From Coriobacteriia bacterium (GTDB lineage Bacteria; Actinomycetota; Coriobacteriia; Coriobacteriales; Eggerthellaceae), in the NCBI GenBank assembly GCA_030537355.1, contig JAUNNF010000001.1, forward strand, positions 62,001 through 126,000: a stretch of 64,000 nt of DNA, in the 5' to 3' direction. Position numbers and translations under genes: made by a program. Below, in pieces: positions 1-9,316 of this stretch. Position 1 is the stretch's first letter. Each line of letters opens with the position of its first letter. The notes under the pieces were generated by a model, which had not been told where the DNA came from, searched no databases, and saw nothing but the letters and a program-made list of their open reading frames with translations.

Positions 1-2699
1 TTAGGATTAAATTTTACATTTTTTAATTCATGTAAATTACTAAACATTATATTAAATGAAGTTGCATGGCTAAAATCAACATTTGTTAAATCCAAAGACT
101 TATATGAATGAGGGACTTCTTCATCACCTGCAAACATCAACGTGAAATTTTCAATATTTCGTCCATACTTTTCGCCTCTAGAATTTTCATTAAATATACA
201 ATTTGTAAAATATGATCCAGAAAATGGAGATCCATGATTTTCGTAACCAGTAATTCCTGGAAAAGAATCAGCACCAACTACAAGATTGCCATTAAATTCT
301 GTACCTTTAAGCATATCCCAGACTTCATCAATTGAATAGCTTGTACATTCTGTTAAGTCTAGATTAGCAGTTTTTGAATCTGCAGATTTAGCACCCATAA
401 GCAAGGAAATCAACCTCTCTACTTTGCTTGGTATATTATTCCAGCCTGTAACACAACTTTCATCACCATTACTTACAAAATTTTTCATAGATGCAAAATA
501 AAAATCTAAATTAGAAATAGGTTCACCTCCGTGACCAGCATCCTTGTTATAACAATATTTAGCATCTTTAAAACTTTCTGCAAAGTTTATGTGATGTGGT
601 TGTACGAGACTCGTTATCTCCTCGCCATCTTGGTGAATCCATTCTGGAAATAATTCTTCATAAGAACTTGAGTATTTAATATTATATACTTCTTTTACTT
701 TACCAAATTGCTCATGACCTTCAATTGTAGCTCCAGGAATGTATGTGTTTTCATCATATACAAATTCCATAAGAGTGTCTTTATTGTCATTGTCTTGGTA
801 AACAACAGCCTTAGCTACTCTAGGATCGTAATCTATATCAGTAAAGTAACCTGGGTTTTCGTCATCTACGTCAACAAAAGCATATTTAACATCGTCAGAT
901 GTAAACGGTGTAGAGTGACCAGTTTTACTATGACCTACTAAGTTTGTACATCCTTCAAATGGCATAAAGCCGCTAAGAGTTGTTTCCCTTTTCCATAAAC
1001 TTGAATTTGCTTTTATGGTTGTAAGATTCTTACAATCACAGAATGTTTGTGAAAGATTAGCATTAGGACTAGAACTAAATGAAGATAAGTCTAATTGTGT
1101 TAATGACGAGCATCCGTAAAACATAAAACTAAAATTTGAAACTTTTTCGGTATTGAAAGACGTTAAATTCACTTCAGTTAATGATTTACAACCAATAAAC
1201 ATTTGTTTAAATGTAGTTGCACGAGCAGTATTAAAAGACGATAAATTTAAATTTGTTAATGACTCACAGTTACAAAACATATAAGAAAAGTCTGTTACTC
1301 TTGAAACGTCAAATTTATCTAGTCCGGAAAATGTCTTTGCTTTTTTTAAATTATCGTAAAACAACCAAGAAGTATTATTAAATTTTAAATGAATATTACC
1401 TTCTACAACTACAGATGTTATATTTGCATACGAAGCCCAAGGCATAGTAAATCCGCCATCTAAAATCTCCTTTTTTTGTTCTTTTGCATTGTCGGTTTGA
1501 AGTGCTGATAAATATAAAGTTTGTCCATCTAGACTTACTCCCCACCAAGCAGTAGGCTCTTCTAATTTCCAATGGCCTGTGGATGTCGGTTGAGGAAGTG
1601 ATTCACTTACAGTTTCTCTAATTGTAGCGTCGCAATACACATAAACATCATCTTCATTAATGATTTTTCCTGTCCACATTTCAGATTTTTCTTTGTCTTT
1701 AGGAAAGGAAGTCCAACCTCTAATATCAATTTCGAGTACTTTAGGATCGTTATAGAGCATATAGCTCATATTAAAATCACGATCATCATACTTTAATTTA
1801 GATCCATCAAAATCTTTAAACAATTTATTATTAGCCAAAGCAAATTCTAGGTTTGTAGCGCCTGTTAGTTCAAATGCAGCTTTATGCATAATATCATTAG
1901 AAAATCCATTACCTTGTTTAGCTTCAGACACAGCAGTATAATTAAACATAGCTTTTGCATTAGTAACATTCTCTAAACCTTTAGGAAGAGAATTTGTATT
2001 AGCCCAATCGCAACCAACAAACATATATGATGCGTCACCATTGAATTTGCTGTCTGTTAAGTCAATTTTGTCGAGCCCTTCAAATTGACGAATATCCATT
2101 AGTTTTACAGACCCAGAAGTGTCTTTATCAATACAACCAAATAAACTTTTACAGCTTTTAAAACTAACTTCTTCATCAATAACTACCTTGTCAATCATGG
2201 TTCTCCAGTTATACCAGCCGTGTAATTGATATTCAGCAAATGTTGACTCAAAAGTGTTATGGTAATTTTCTGGTTTTCCAACATGCAAAACGTTATAGCC
2301 TTCACTATCTTTATCTATTCTCCATCCTATATCATCAGGATCAGTTTTTTGACGAAATAGATTAGTTGATATATTTGATTTAACATTAACAACGTCTTCT
2401 TGATAATCATTAACTATTTTTTCCATTTCAGAACTATCTATTTTAACAACATGACCTGATGGTTTATCAGCTATATTTTCAGGCACACATGCTTGAGAAG
2501 AAAGGGTCTGACTATTGTTTTTTAAAGCATGTTGTTCTTGAATATTGTTAGAAGTGGTAGTTGATTCAGATTGCGCAAACTGGGATGGCTTATCAGCCTC
2601 TCCAGTCTGATTAAGTCCTATAACACACATAGAAATACAAAATGCAAGTGCACATATAGAACATAGGCTTACAAATAATTTCATTTTTATATTTTTCAT
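1..2699 (-). CDS. BspA-like (DUF285) leucine-rich-repeat surface protein, copy 1, C-terminus beyond the left edge
   Basis: The frame is open from ATG at 2699 to the left edge (899 codons, no stop), so the gene continues outside the window. The N-terminus is a signal peptide (MKNIKMK, then a hydrophobic stretch of about 20 residues), followed by a Ser/Thr/Gln-rich linker. Two blocks of DUF285/BspA-type repeats follow, with the pattern MF..C..L..LDLSSF.T..VT; such repeats form curved binding surfaces on secreted proteins of oral and gut bacteria. The first ~333 codons and the upstream DNA match the 1893-residue protein at 3635-9316; the rest is a diverged paralogue. It lies just downstream of the peptide gene at 2722-2892 with a GGAAAGGG-type ribosome site. 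No anchoring motif can be judged because the end is missing. Confidence 0.85.
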   Translation of the reverse strand, partial: MKNIKMKLFVSLCSICALAFCISMCVIGLNQTGEADKPSQFAQSESTTTSNNIQEQHALKNNSQTLSSQACVPENIADKPSGHVVKIDSSEMEKIVNDYQEDVVNVKSNISTNLFRQKTDPDDIGWRIDKDSEGYNVLHVGKPENYHNTFESTFAEYQLHGWYNWRTMIDKVVIDEEVSFKSCKSLFGCIDKDTSGSVKLMDIRQFEGLDKIDLTDSKFNGDASYMFVGCDWANTNSLPKGLENVTNAKAMFNYTAVSEAKQGNGFSNDIMHKAAFELTGATNLEFALANNKLFKDFDGSKLKYDDRDFNMSYMLYNDPKVLEIDIRGWTSFPKDKEKSEMWTGKIINEDDVYVYCDATIRETVSESLPQPTSTGHWKLEEPTAWWGVSLDGQTLYLSALQTDNAKEQKKEILDGGFTMPWASYANITSVVVEGNIHLKFNNTSWLFYDNLKKAKTFSGLDKFDVSRVTDFSYMFCNCESLTNLNLSSFNTARATTFKQMFIGCKSLTEVNLTSFNTEKVSNFSFMFYGCSSLTQLDLSSFSSSPNANLSQTFCDCKNLTTIKANSSLWKRETTLSGFMPFEGCTNLVGHSKTGHSTPFTSDDVKYAFVDVDDENPGYFTDIDYDPRVAKAVVYQDNDNKDTLMEFVYDENTYIPGATIEGHEQFGKVKEVYNIKYSSSYEELFPEWIHQDGEEITSLVQPHHINFAESFKDAKYCYNKDAGHGGEPISNLDFYFASMKNFVSNGDESCVTGWNNIPSKVERLISLLMGAKSADSKTANLDLTECTSYSIDEVWDMLKGTEFNGNLVVGADSFPGITGYENHGSPFSGSYFTNCIFNENSRGEKYGRNIENFTLMFAGDEEVPHSYKSLDLTNVDFSHATSFNIMFSNLHELKNVKFNP

Positions 2700-2909
2700 A
2701 ATTTTCCCTTTCCTAAACTGTCTAATCTATAAGTAAGTGATTTTCAGAACACTTATCCATAGTGCACCCTGTATGCCCTACACATTCCTGTGTGCAAGTA
2801 ACAGGTGGACAACTAGAAGCTGTAATGATGTCATTAACAACTAATTCGATCTCTTCAAGTTTTGGTTTTACATATCTTTTCTTTGTTTTCATTTATATCC
2901 CTTTCTATA
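1701..2909. repeat. long direct repeat, copy 1 (about 1.2 kb)
   Basis: Read by eye, this segment is identical to 8318-9526 at a constant offset of 6617 bp. It covers the 5' third of the BspA-like gene, the spacer, the whole peptide gene and its ribosome site. Identity breaks at base 1700 (T versus C), and mismatches increase quickly to the left; to the right it stops at 2909. The sharp edges suggest a recent duplication or gene conversion. Confidence 0.85.
2722..2892 (-). CDS. small cysteine-rich peptide, copy 1 (56 aa)
   Basis: A 57-codon frame from ATG at 2892 to TAG at 2722-2724, with AAAGGG six bases upstream. The N-terminal half has the pattern KKRYVKPKLEEIE then NDIITAS and is charged. 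The C-terminal half has five cysteines (pattern SSC, TC, EC, GC, KC). The same arrangement occurs in the other two island peptides at 9339-9509 and 14209-14367, each directly upstream of a BspA-like gene. There is no signal peptide. A conserved leader plus a Cys-rich tail is what a ribosomally made, post-translationally modified precursor looks like, but no maturation gene is adjacent. Function is unknown; it could instead be a small structural or regulatory protein. Confidence 0.75.
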   Translation of the reverse strand: MKTKKRYVKPKLEEIELVVNDIITASSCPPVTCTQECVGHTGCTMDKCSENHLLID

Positions 2910-3214
2910 TTTTTGAATCATTTTTACTAAAATAACCTCGCTTGCGACCAACGATTTTAAATTTTTTTTCTTTAGGAAAATTTAAAAGAATTTAACATTT
3001 TTCTAGGGGAAATTTAAAAAATAACACTTTTCTCGGGGATTCTAGTACATTGTTATATTTCTAAGAGTCTCTGTCTCCCGATTTGCAATTGCAACATTGC
3101 CAACGTCCTCAATATTGCACTCTGTACGGATATTAGAAACATAATTTAGTCGTACGGATAAATATTTTAAAAATTTAAAGAATTTGGTCGTACGAATAAG
3201 TTATAATTTATTTC
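2893..3214. promoter_or_regulatory. 322-bp divergent intergenic region with dyads and repeats
   Basis: No gene is seen here; the region separates the leftward peptide/BspA cassette from the rightward HTH gene. It contains a 10-bp dyad TCGCTTGCGA at 2938-2947 inside a 22-bp block (2937-2958) that recurs at 9556-9577 upstream of peptide copy 2, although most surrounding sequence differs there. It also has two imperfect direct repeats of about 30 bp (2977-3009 and 3009-3038) and a 12-bp palindrome TTGCAATTGCAA at 3083-3094. The conserved dyad is a candidate operator for the cassette; no binding protein is known. Confidence 0.45.
3124..3207 (+). promoter_or_regulatory. repeated GTACG sites and -10 box of the HTH gene
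   Basis: Three copies of a GTACG(G/A)ATA element start at 3124, 3152 and 3190; the last two extend to GTCGTACG. The last copy ends just before a perfect TATAAT at 3202-3207. The ATG lies at 3215, so the predicted transcript would start at or within a base or two of the start codon, and no Shine-Dalgarno is present. This fits a self-repressing HTH gene with a leaderless message. Confidence 0.45.
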
Positions 3215-3436
3215 ATGAAAATTAACAACTCAAAAGATTTTGGAAAAGCCATAGCTCAGGCAAGAAAATCGAGGAACCTTACTCAGCAAGATCTTGCTGA
3301 CTATACAGGATATAGTGTTAGTTACATATCACATCTAGAAAACGGAAAAGCAAGTGCTGAAATTGACAAAGCAATTAGACTCGCCAACTTACTCGCTCTT
3401 GATATCAATATAACTTCACGCAATGAAACATTATAA
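3215..3436 (+). CDS. HTH XRE-family regulator, HipB-like (73 aa)
   Basis: The whole protein is one Cro/C1-type helix-turn-helix: ARKSRNLTQQDLADYTGYS then VSYISHLENGKA, the typical helix 2/3 arrangement. Length and sequence resemble HipB/Y4mF-type antitoxins, which normally repress their own operon together with a kinase-like toxin. No toxin gene follows; only a 22-codon frame (3452-3520) and the terminator of the opposing BspA gene lie downstream. It may be a solitary antitoxin or a regulator of the flanking surface-protein cassettes. The start is supported by the reading frame and the -10 box, not by a ribosome site. Confidence 0.75.
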   Translation: MKINNSKDFGKAIAQARKSRNLTQQDLADYTGYSVSYISHLENGKASAEIDKAIRLANLLALDINITSRNETL

Positions 3437-3577
3437 AATTGACATAGAAAAATGGCAGATTTCAAATTTTTAAAAATGCCTGCCTCAGCAATGCTTAAAA
3501 AATATCACGCAAGAAAGTAGTATATAAAAAACTATAGGAATTTATTTTATAAGATAAAAACGTATGAAAAATTTAGA

Positions 3578-3615
3578 CCCAAAATCCTTGACCGCACCAG
3601 TCAAGATATTTTGGG
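3578..3615 (-). terminator. rho-independent terminator of the BspA-like gene
   Basis: A long hairpin with arms CCCAAAATATCTTGAC and GTCAAGGATTTTGGG (one or two internal mismatches) and a 7-nt loop. On the minus strand it is followed by TCTAAATTTTTC. It lies 20 bp past the stop codon at 3635. Confidence 0.75.
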
Positions 3616-3634
3616 CCATTTTAGGTTTAGAGCT

Positions 3635-6600
3635 TTAATTAAAAACCCGGGAGACACATACGCACTTACCGCTAGTGGTGACACGGTTGGGTTTGGTCCA
3701 TTCACCCGACCCACCTTTTTGCGAGCGCCAGCACCACGCGTAGTCGTAGTCCACATTGTACGCTTCACAAGACCAAAAGCTCCCGCTGTTGCCACCGAAA
3801 CCATTTGTTGAAGCTGAAGGATTATAAGATTTCCAAATATCCGTAAGCGATACACCATCAATTTTAGGAGGTATATCGCGTTCTTCTCTATCATTTACCA
3901 ATCCTTCAACTGTTTCTAAGGGGTTATCATTATCGTATTTAAGGTTACTCTTAGCCCAATTACTATTATAATTAAACTTCTTTACGCCTCCACTTTTTGC
4001 TTGTTCTGGATATAATGTGTCAAAATCTATGGTGTTAATACTTCTTACAGCTTTAAAAGGTGCGTCTCCTGAGTAATAATGGGCATTTTTTAAATCTGAT
4101 ACCTCATATCCTGTAGATTCAGCTGGTTTTATTTCTTGTTGACTTTCGTCATAAAATGTTACTCCCTTAAACTTAGTCACTACTGGAAAATAATGAACAC
4201 CATCAATGTCAAGAGATTTAAGAACTGGCTTTTCTTTTGTCTGAGCTTTAAACGTTATATCACCAGTAACAGTACCACTCTCAGCCTCTTCTTCACCAAT
4301 CATCCATTTATCGAATATCCAGTCATCACCATCAGTATATTGGATAACTTTATCATCTCCGCTACCAATAGTAATTTTTTTGTTGACGTTGTCTACAGTA
4401 TATGAAGTGCCTTCAGGAACATCAAAAGGGCCACCTGTGATTGTTCCATGTCCTTCCTCAACAGGTTCAACACTTACTTCGTGAGTTGATGGTTGTGGTG
4501 CGTTAAAGGTCCTGCCAATTAAAATATGGCTATACATACCATCATTGCGACCATTGGGATAACACTGTGTTAATGAATTTTGAGTTTGCCAAACATACGC
4601 TTGAGAGCTATTAGGAGCAACTGTACACCAAAACTGGCTTTGCCAACCTTGAGTGCCAAAACCAAACCAATTATAAGAAATCCATATATCTTGTAGGGTT
4701 GTACCTTCTATTGTTGGTGCATTATCAAGATCTTTAATTCGATAAACGTATTCAGTGCCTTCTTTTTTATCTACAAGTTTTGACGTTTGAAATGTATCTG
4801 TTAATTTAGTTGCTTCATATGGATATGTTTGACCTGATTCATCAACAAAAACATTATCCCATTTATCTGTAGCAGTACGAACTGTCTTGAAAGAGCCTTC
4901 CCCGCTATAATAACTAACACAGAAAAGACTGCGACCTGTTCTACTTTCTCCTAAATCACTTTGTTGATATTTTCCGTCAGGTCCGGTTTTTTCAACAGGA
5001 TTTTTGTATTGATCGTAAAATGTAATGTTCTCATCAAGGCTATCCCCAGCGATAGGAAAATATCGAACATCCTTTTGTTCACCGCCTATTGTTTCTCTAA
5101 GAGTTAATGGTTTAAGATCAATAGCTTTGGTTTGGGCAGTAAACGTTATATCACCTGTAATAGTACCACTCTCAGCCTCTTCTTCACCAATCATCCATTT
5201 ATCGAGTGTATAACCCCCACCATCGGTATACTGAATAACCATATCGTCGCCACTACCAATAACAATTTTTTTGTTGACGTTGTCTACAGTATACGTTGTG
5301 CCAGCAGGAACAGTAAAAGGACCACCAGTAATTGTTCCATGACCTTCCTCAACAGGTTCAACACTTACTGTATGAGTTGATGGTTGTGGATTACCAAATT
5401 CCTTGGCGAGGACAATGCTCGTATATGTATCACCACGCCCAGCTCGTGTCCAATGTAGTTGTCCTTCACCACTATCCTCAACAGAAAAAAGAAATGCATA
5501 ACTTAAATCATATGCACAACTACCCCACACAAAATGAGAATATTGTGACAAAATTCCACCAGTTTTTTTACCGTAGCTATTATAAAAATCTTCAGATTGT
5601 TCATTGTCTGCATATTTAACATTATTAATGCTTGGTTTTTTATTAGAAGCCGTATCCATTACATTCCAATCTGTACCAAAAGGGTTGTCTATGGAACCAT
5701 CTTCCTTAACGATACCTAACTCCGCAGCATAGATACCTACTTTACAATAATCATTATCGAAAACAGGATCATAAGCCTTTGGTATTCCAGCCGTTGAACT
5801 ATTAATAAAAACAGAATTCCACGACATATCTTTCACTGTATAGCACTTAAGAGCATCTGCGGTGTCATCAAATTTTTGATAATAAAGAGTTTTTGAATCG
5901 CTGATTTCAGCATTCGTCAATGCTGCACAAATATTTGACATAGATATATTTTCATTTGAAATTTTGGTATAAGTATTTCCTTTTTTAACAGCAAATCTAT
6001 AACTTGCTACAGTTGCATCGCCTTTATTAAATGCAGGATAAAAGTTAATCACTGAATGATCTCCTGCTTCTGCCTGCATTGGCAACCAATCTACAGGAGG
6101 TTCTTGTTTATTAAATTCACGTGAAAATATATAAGCGGAATATGGTTCACCATCCCTATTAGTTCCTAGTATTGATGAAGAATGATATTCTCCATCATCA
6201 TTGCAAAAACAAAAATCTTCACTATCTATCGATTTACATCCTACAAAAGCAGAACTTTCAATATTGTATTGAGCTCTAATATCACTAACAGGAATATTAT
6301 CAATTTTTGGAAGTATAGTTTCATCTTTATTACCAGTAAAATTAAGATTTTCACAATAATCTCCAAGTTCTTTGTAAATTCCTAAATACTCATTAGCAGT
6401 TCCTGCCTCTGGATATTTGGTTTTATTAGGGTCAAAAGCTTGATTCCAGCTTTCTGTTTCAGATATCCAAATAGCTTTAAATTGCCCTGTGCCAGAGTAG
6501 TAACTAGCATCTTTTAATTGTTCCATCTTTGTTACATTCTCAATAGGATTTTTGTCAGCATCATAGAATGTAACATTTGCTGGTGGTTGATTATCGACAA

Positions 6601-9316
6601 ATATTGGGCGATAAAGCCTGTCTGGACTGCTAAATTGTAGAGGTTGTAGCTCTACAGGTGTTGGCTTAGCCCATGGAACAGCACTTGGATTATTATAATC
6701 TTCATCTCTGTATTCAGGTGTACCTTCACCTATATAATTGAATGTACCTGTTTCAGCTACACCCTTCATCCATTCATCGGTTGAAGAATAGTGTTCACCC
6801 TCTCTTGGAAACGCCTTAAACCCAACAGAAATATTATTTAATTTTGAACACCCATCAAACATATGACGATAGCACTTTGATTTATTTATATCTTGTGCAG
6901 GTAAATTAGGTGCACTCTCTAAAGACGTACAATTTGAAAACATATACTCATAGCAAAGGTCTTGTAAATTAGTTGAAGGTAAAAGATTTTCTGAAACTTT
7001 TATTAAATGTTCATTATTGTCAAATAAACATTCAAAGCAGAATTCATTTGGTATGTCTGTTATAACAGTATCATACCCAAGCAAAGTCATTATGTTTCCT
7101 GATAATTCAAAATCTTTGTCAACATGAAAATTAAGTATACAACCATGTACTTGACTTTGTTCGTCAGAATTAAAACCATTTGGATTATTACCTCTTAACT
7201 GAATTTTGTCACCTGTTTGTAAATTGTTTACATCTCGTTTTTCTCCTGCTGTAATATCTTTTAATTCACTCCAATCCGTCCATTTATCTGTACTTTTGAT
7301 GTAATGTCTATACCACAAATCAGGCGAGTCTCCTATCATCGGCATTCCGTATCTCTCTACACTAAATGTAGACTCATTAGCTTTAATATCAAATGTTAAA
7401 TAATCAGGCTCTACAGGATGATAATCTACATCGGTAAAATATCCTGGGTTTTCGTCATCTACGTCAACGCAGGCATATTTAACATCGTCAGATGTAAATG
7501 GTGTAGAGTGACCACTTTTACTGTGACCTACTAAGTTTGTACAATTTTCAAAAGCTGATATTGTAAGTGTAGAAGTTTTGCGCTCCCATTTTTTAGGATC
7601 TGCCATAATTATTTTCAAAGCATTACATTCATCAAACATACTATACATGTCACTTCCTGGTTCAGTAATGGATTTATTAGAAAAAGAAGACAAATCTAAT
7701 TGAGTAAGTTTTGAGCAACCCTCAAACGCCATCACGAAAAGAGTGACTTTTTCAGTGTTGAAAGAAGTTAAGTTTAATTGGGTAAGGTTATTACAATTAC
7801 CACAAAATTGAGTCATATTAGTTAAGTTATCAGTTCTAAAAGAAGACAAATCTAATTGAGTAAGGCTTTGACAATCATAAAACATATTTCGCATGGTGTC
7901 CGCTTTTGAAGTATCTAACATTTTCAAGCCTGAAATCTCAAGACAGTATTTCAAACTTTCAAATAAAGACTGACAGCCAGTAAATTTTAAATGAATATTT
8001 TCTTCTATAATTACGGATGTTATATTCTCATAATCGGCGCTCCATGGTCTTGCAGAATCACTAAAACCTTTTAAAATATTCGGATTTTCTGTAGTGGCAT
8101 TAGGAGTCTTAAGAGCTGATAAGTATAATGTTCTATTAGTACCCATACCTGTTACTCCCCAATAAGCAGTAGGCTCTTCTAATTTCCATTGGCCTGTGGA
8201 TGTCGATTGAGGAAGTGATTCTCTTACAGTTTCTCTAATTGTAGCGTCGCAATACACATAAACATCATCTATATTAATGATTTTTCCTGTCCACATTTCA
8301 AATTTTTCTTTGTCTTCAGGAAAGGAAGTCCAACCTCTAATATCAATTTCGAGTACTTTAGGATCGTTATAGAGCATATAGCTCATATTAAAATCACGAT
8401 CATCATACTTTAATTTAGATCCATCAAAATCTTTAAACAATTTATTATTAGCCAAAGCAAATTCTAGGTTTGTAGCGCCTGTTAGTTCAAATGCAGCTTT
8501 ATGCATAATATCATTAGAAAATCCATTACCTTGTTTAGCTTCAGACACAGCAGTATAATTAAACATAGCTTTTGCATTAGTAACATTCTCTAAACCTTTA
8601 GGAAGAGAATTTGTATTAGCCCAATCGCAACCAACAAACATATATGATGCGTCACCATTGAATTTGCTGTCTGTTAAGTCAATTTTGTCGAGCCCTTCAA
8701 ATTGACGAATATCCATTAGTTTTACAGACCCAGAAGTGTCTTTATCAATACAACCAAATAAACTTTTACAGCTTTTAAAACTAACTTCTTCATCAATAAC
8801 TACCTTGTCAATCATGGTTCTCCAGTTATACCAGCCGTGTAATTGATATTCAGCAAATGTTGACTCAAAAGTGTTATGGTAATTTTCTGGTTTTCCAACA
8901 TGCAAAACGTTATAGCCTTCACTATCTTTATCTATTCTCCATCCTATATCATCAGGATCAGTTTTTTGACGAAATAGATTAGTTGATATATTTGATTTAA
9001 CATTAACAACGTCTTCTTGATAATCATTAACTATTTTTTCCATTTCAGAACTATCTATTTTAACAACATGACCTGATGGTTTATCAGCTATATTTTCAGG
9101 CACACATGCTTGAGAAGAAAGGGTCTGACTATTGTTTTTTAAAGCATGTTGTTCTTGAATATTGTTAGAAGTGGTAGTTGATTCAGATTGCGCAAACTGG
9201 GATGGCTTATCAGCCTCTCCAGTCTGATTAAGTCCTATAACACACATAGAAATACAAAATGCAAGTGCACATATAGAACATAGGCTTACAAATAATTTCA
9301 TTTTTATATTTTTCAT
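3635..9316 (-). CDS. giant BspA-like leucine-rich-repeat surface protein, copy 2 (1893 aa)
   Basis: Secreted multidomain protein. Residues 1-30 form a signal peptide, followed by a low-complexity Ser/Gln/Thr linker. DUF285/BspA repeats (MF..C..L..LDLSSF) lie at about 185-315 and 450-590. From about 890 on come four tandem modules of roughly 190-240 residues, each with a Tyr-Tyr-Ser-Gly-like motif (YYSGTG, YYSGEG, YYSGDA) in three of them and an ending of the type FWSC...AY...(R/K)(V/E/T)FN, reminiscent of C-type-lectin-like folds. Two copies of an InlB-B-like repeat (EPVEEGHGTITGG) lie at about 1318 and 1613. No LPxTG or C-terminal membrane segment exists, so retention at the surface is unexplained. 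Adhesion is inferred from the family. Confidence 0.9.
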   Translation of the reverse strand: MKNIKMKLFVSLCSICALAFCISMCVIGLNQTGEADKPSQFAQSESTTTSNNIQEQHALKNNSQTLSSQACVPENIADKPSGHVVKIDSSEMEKIVNDYQEDVVNVKSNISTNLFRQKTDPDDIGWRIDKDSEGYNVLHVGKPENYHNTFESTFAEYQLHGWYNWRTMIDKVVIDEEVSFKSCKSLFGCIDKDTSGSVKLMDIRQFEGLDKIDLTDSKFNGDASYMFVGCDWANTNSLPKGLENVTNAKAMFNYTAVSEAKQGNGFSNDIMHKAAFELTGATNLEFALANNKLFKDFDGSKLKYDDRDFNMSYMLYNDPKVLEIDIRGWTSFPEDKEKFEMWTGKIINIDDVYVYCDATIRETVRESLPQSTSTGQWKLEEPTAYWGVTGMGTNRTLYLSALKTPNATTENPNILKGFSDSARPWSADYENITSVIIEENIHLKFTGCQSLFESLKYCLEISGLKMLDTSKADTMRNMFYDCQSLTQLDLSSFRTDNLTNMTQFCGNCNNLTQLNLTSFNTEKVTLFVMAFEGCSKLTQLDLSSFSNKSITEPGSDMYSMFDECNALKIIMADPKKWERKTSTLTISAFENCTNLVGHSKSGHSTPFTSDDVKYACVDVDDENPGYFTDVDYHPVEPDYLTFDIKANESTFSVERYGMPMIGDSPDLWYRHYIKSTDKWTDWSELKDITAGEKRDVNNLQTGDKIQLRGNNPNGFNSDEQSQVHGCILNFHVDKDFELSGNIMTLLGYDTVITDIPNEFCFECLFDNNEHLIKVSENLLPSTNLQDLCYEYMFSNCTSLESAPNLPAQDINKSKCYRHMFDGCSKLNNISVGFKAFPREGEHYSSTDEWMKGVAETGTFNYIGEGTPEYRDEDYNNPSAVPWAKPTPVELQPLQFSSPDRLYRPIFVDNQPPANVTFYDADKNPIENVTKMEQLKDASYYSGTGQFKAIWISETESWNQAFDPNKTKYPEAGTANEYLGIYKELGDYCENLNFTGNKDETILPKIDNIPVSDIRAQYNIESSAFVGCKSIDSEDFCFCNDDGEYHSSSILGTNRDGEPYSAYIFSREFNKQEPPVDWLPMQAEAGDHSVINFYPAFNKGDATVASYRFAVKKGNTYTKISNENISMSNICAALTNAEISDSKTLYYQKFDDTADALKCYTVKDMSWNSVFINSSTAGIPKAYDPVFDNDYCKVGIYAAELGIVKEDGSIDNPFGTDWNVMDTASNKKPSINNVKYADNEQSEDFYNSYGKKTGGILSQYSHFVWGSCAYDLSYAFLFSVEDSGEGQLHWTRAGRGDTYTSIVLAKEFGNPQPSTHTVSVEPVEEGHGTITGGPFTVPAGTTYTVDNVNKKIVIGSGDDMVIQYTDGGGYTLDKWMIGEEEAESGTITGDITFTAQTKAIDLKPLTLRETIGGEQKDVRYFPIAGDSLDENITFYDQYKNPVEKTGPDGKYQQSDLGESRTGRSLFCVSYYSGEGSFKTVRTATDKWDNVFVDESGQTYPYEATKLTDTFQTSKLVDKKEGTEYVYRIKDLDNAPTIEGTTLQDIWISYNWFGFGTQGWQSQFWCTVAPNSSQAYVWQTQNSLTQCYPNGRNDGMYSHILIGRTFNAPQPSTHEVSVEPVEEGHGTITGGPFDVPEGTSYTVDNVNKKITIGSGDDKVIQYTDGDDWIFDKWMIGEEEAESGTVTGDITFKAQTKEKPVLKSLDIDGVHYFPVVTKFKGVTFYDESQQEIKPAESTGYEVSDLKNAHYYSGDAPFKAVRSINTIDFDTLYPEQAKSGGVKKFNYNSNWAKSNLKYDNDNPLETVEGLVNDREERDIPPKIDGVSLTDIWKSYNPSASTNGFGGNSGSFWSCEAYNVDYDYAWCWRSQKGGSGEWTKPNRVTTSGKCVCVSRVFN
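3638..3810 (-). other. GC-rich, NNC-codon-rich 3' end of the BspA-like gene (candidate variable region)
   Basis: The last ~55 codons change abruptly from AT-rich to GC-rich. About 20 of them end in C (TAC, GAC, TGC, CGC, ACC, AGC, GTC), whereas the equivalent ends of the internal modules use AT-rich codons. The encoded segment runs from FWSCEAYNVDY to the final SRVFN, a place where diversity-generating retroelements put their variable regions. No reverse transcriptase or template repeat is visible in the window, so this remains a suggestion. Confidence 0.35.

Noticed and set aside
2722-2892. Peptide as SCIFF-type ranthipeptide precursor
   Set aside because: SCIFF peptides have six cysteines in about 45 residues and a dedicated adjacent radical SAM enzyme; here there are five or three cysteines and no adjacent enzyme.
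3452-3520. 22-codon frame after the HTH gene (MADFKFLKMPASAMLKK...)
   Set aside because: Too short to support, no ribosome site and no resemblance to a HipA toxin.
3601-3894. Open frames on both strands across the GC-rich end of BspA-like copy 2
   Set aside because: They lie fully inside a long coding frame with clear homology and have no ribosome sites; they are frame shadows created by the GC-rich stretch.
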